Assembly (NCBI GenBank): GCA_035532215.1
Contig: DATKRK010000158.1
Coordinates: 1 to 15,257, forward strand
Reading direction: 5' to 3'
DNA length: 15,257 bases
Origin: JAICIG01 sp035532215
GTDB taxonomy: Bacteria > Planctomycetota > Planctomycetia > Pirellulales > JAICIG01
Shown: positions 15,120 through 15,257 of the stretch, piece after piece
Layout of the letters: every line of letters begins with the position of its first letter
Position numbering within the stretch: the first letter of the stretch is position 1
Translations under genes and position numbers: made by a program
Notes under the pieces: generated by a model
The model's input: only the letters and a program-made list of their open reading frames with translations
What the model was told of the DNA's origin: nothing
Databases searched by the model: none

Positions 15120-15257
15120 GTAACCGTTCACGCGCCGGGGAGGAGCGAGGCGACGGGTTGACCGCGGAAGTGGGCTTCGACAGCGGCTGTCAGGTAGCTG
15201 AAGATCGAGCGGCCTTGCAGGCGGCACGTCTCGCTGACGGTCAGCATCCGCTCGATG
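15120..15257 (-). mobile_element. End of an IS66-family insertion sequence
   Basis: The boundary is set where DUF1501 similarity stops: plus-strand DUF1501 sequence ends at 15119 and GTAACCGTTCACGC starts at 15120. A GTAA-type terminus is usual for IS66-family inverted repeats. If so, the last 8 bases of the gene before it (GCTTGAAC, 15112-15119) should be the target duplication and recur at the far end, beyond the window. The element continues past 15257. Confidence 0.75.
15128..15257 (-). CDS. IS66-family transposase (C-terminal end only)
   Basis: Forty-two codons are visible before the TGA at 15128-15130. The sequence has ERMLTVSETCRLQGRSIFSY followed by LTAAVEAHFRGQPVASLLP, the characteristic C-terminal block of IS66 TnpC transposases (T-CRLQGR, FxYLT-A, P-SLLP). 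The protein would be the DDE transposase of the element, and the catalytic residues lie beyond the window. The gene is read in the same direction and frame as the DUF1501 remnant. Confidence 0.85.
   Translation of the reverse strand, partial: IERMLTVSETCRLQGRSIFSYLTAAVEAHFRGQPVASLLPGA

Noticed and set aside
13914..15227. 437-codon minus-strand ORF overlapping the DUF1501 remnant
   Set aside because: It is in another frame from the DUF1501 motifs and crosses the IS junction, with an Arg/Ala/Pro-rich sequence lacking any family pattern.

Overview
The window is high-GC bacterial DNA that most likely comes from a planctomycete (Pirellulales-like). Pointers are a DUF1501 gene, a secreted squalene-cyclase-type repeat protein ending in HEAT-like repeats, a TolC-type protein with a long N-terminal linker, and loosely packed genes separated by structured intergenic DNA. 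This assignment is inference; there is no rRNA or marker gene to confirm it.

Layout. 1-2610 (minus): a family 2 glycosyltransferase running off the left edge, preceded by a secreted/lipoprotein alpha/alpha-toroid repeat protein. 2695-5573 (minus): the phosphate-signalling set phoB-phoR-phoU, with phoB and phoR 6 bp apart and phoU after a 113 bp gap that holds a long hairpin. 5574-5960: a divergent regulatory region with a dyad on the phoB side and a near-consensus sigma70 promoter for cysK. 5961-6920 (plus): cysK. 6943-7765 (minus): an overlapping pair, a 120-aa protein of unknown function and an XRE-type helix-turn-helix protein, convergent with cysK. 7766-8152: a regulatory gap with a good promoter and a TTGACC/GGTCAA dyad in front of acs. 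8153-10108 (plus): acetyl-CoA synthetase. 10127-10970 (plus): an overlapping pair, an 86-aa protein and a minimal nucleotidyltransferase. 11186-11838 (minus): an 88-aa protein and an HNH endonuclease sharing a TAATG stop/start. 11987-13624 (minus): a TolC/CzcC-like outer-membrane channel. 13625-13963: no gene, but four inverted repeats. 13964-15119 (minus): a DUF1501 gene without its N-terminus. 15120-15257: the end of an IS66-family element whose insertion appears to have cut that gene.

How the genes relate. The conserved genes (phoBRU, cysK, acs) do phosphate sensing, cysteine synthesis and acetate activation, and are not one pathway. Between and after them sit three two-gene units, each a small uncharacterised protein whose stop overlaps the start of a regulator, nucleotidyltransferase or nuclease. 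This layout is reminiscent of toxin-antitoxin or defence cassettes. The HNH pair is bracketed by two copies of the 3' end of a TolC-like gene, about 85% identical by eye and 987 bp apart. This is the most unusual structure in the window and may mark insertion of the cassette at the end of the channel gene, or loss of a tandem duplicate.
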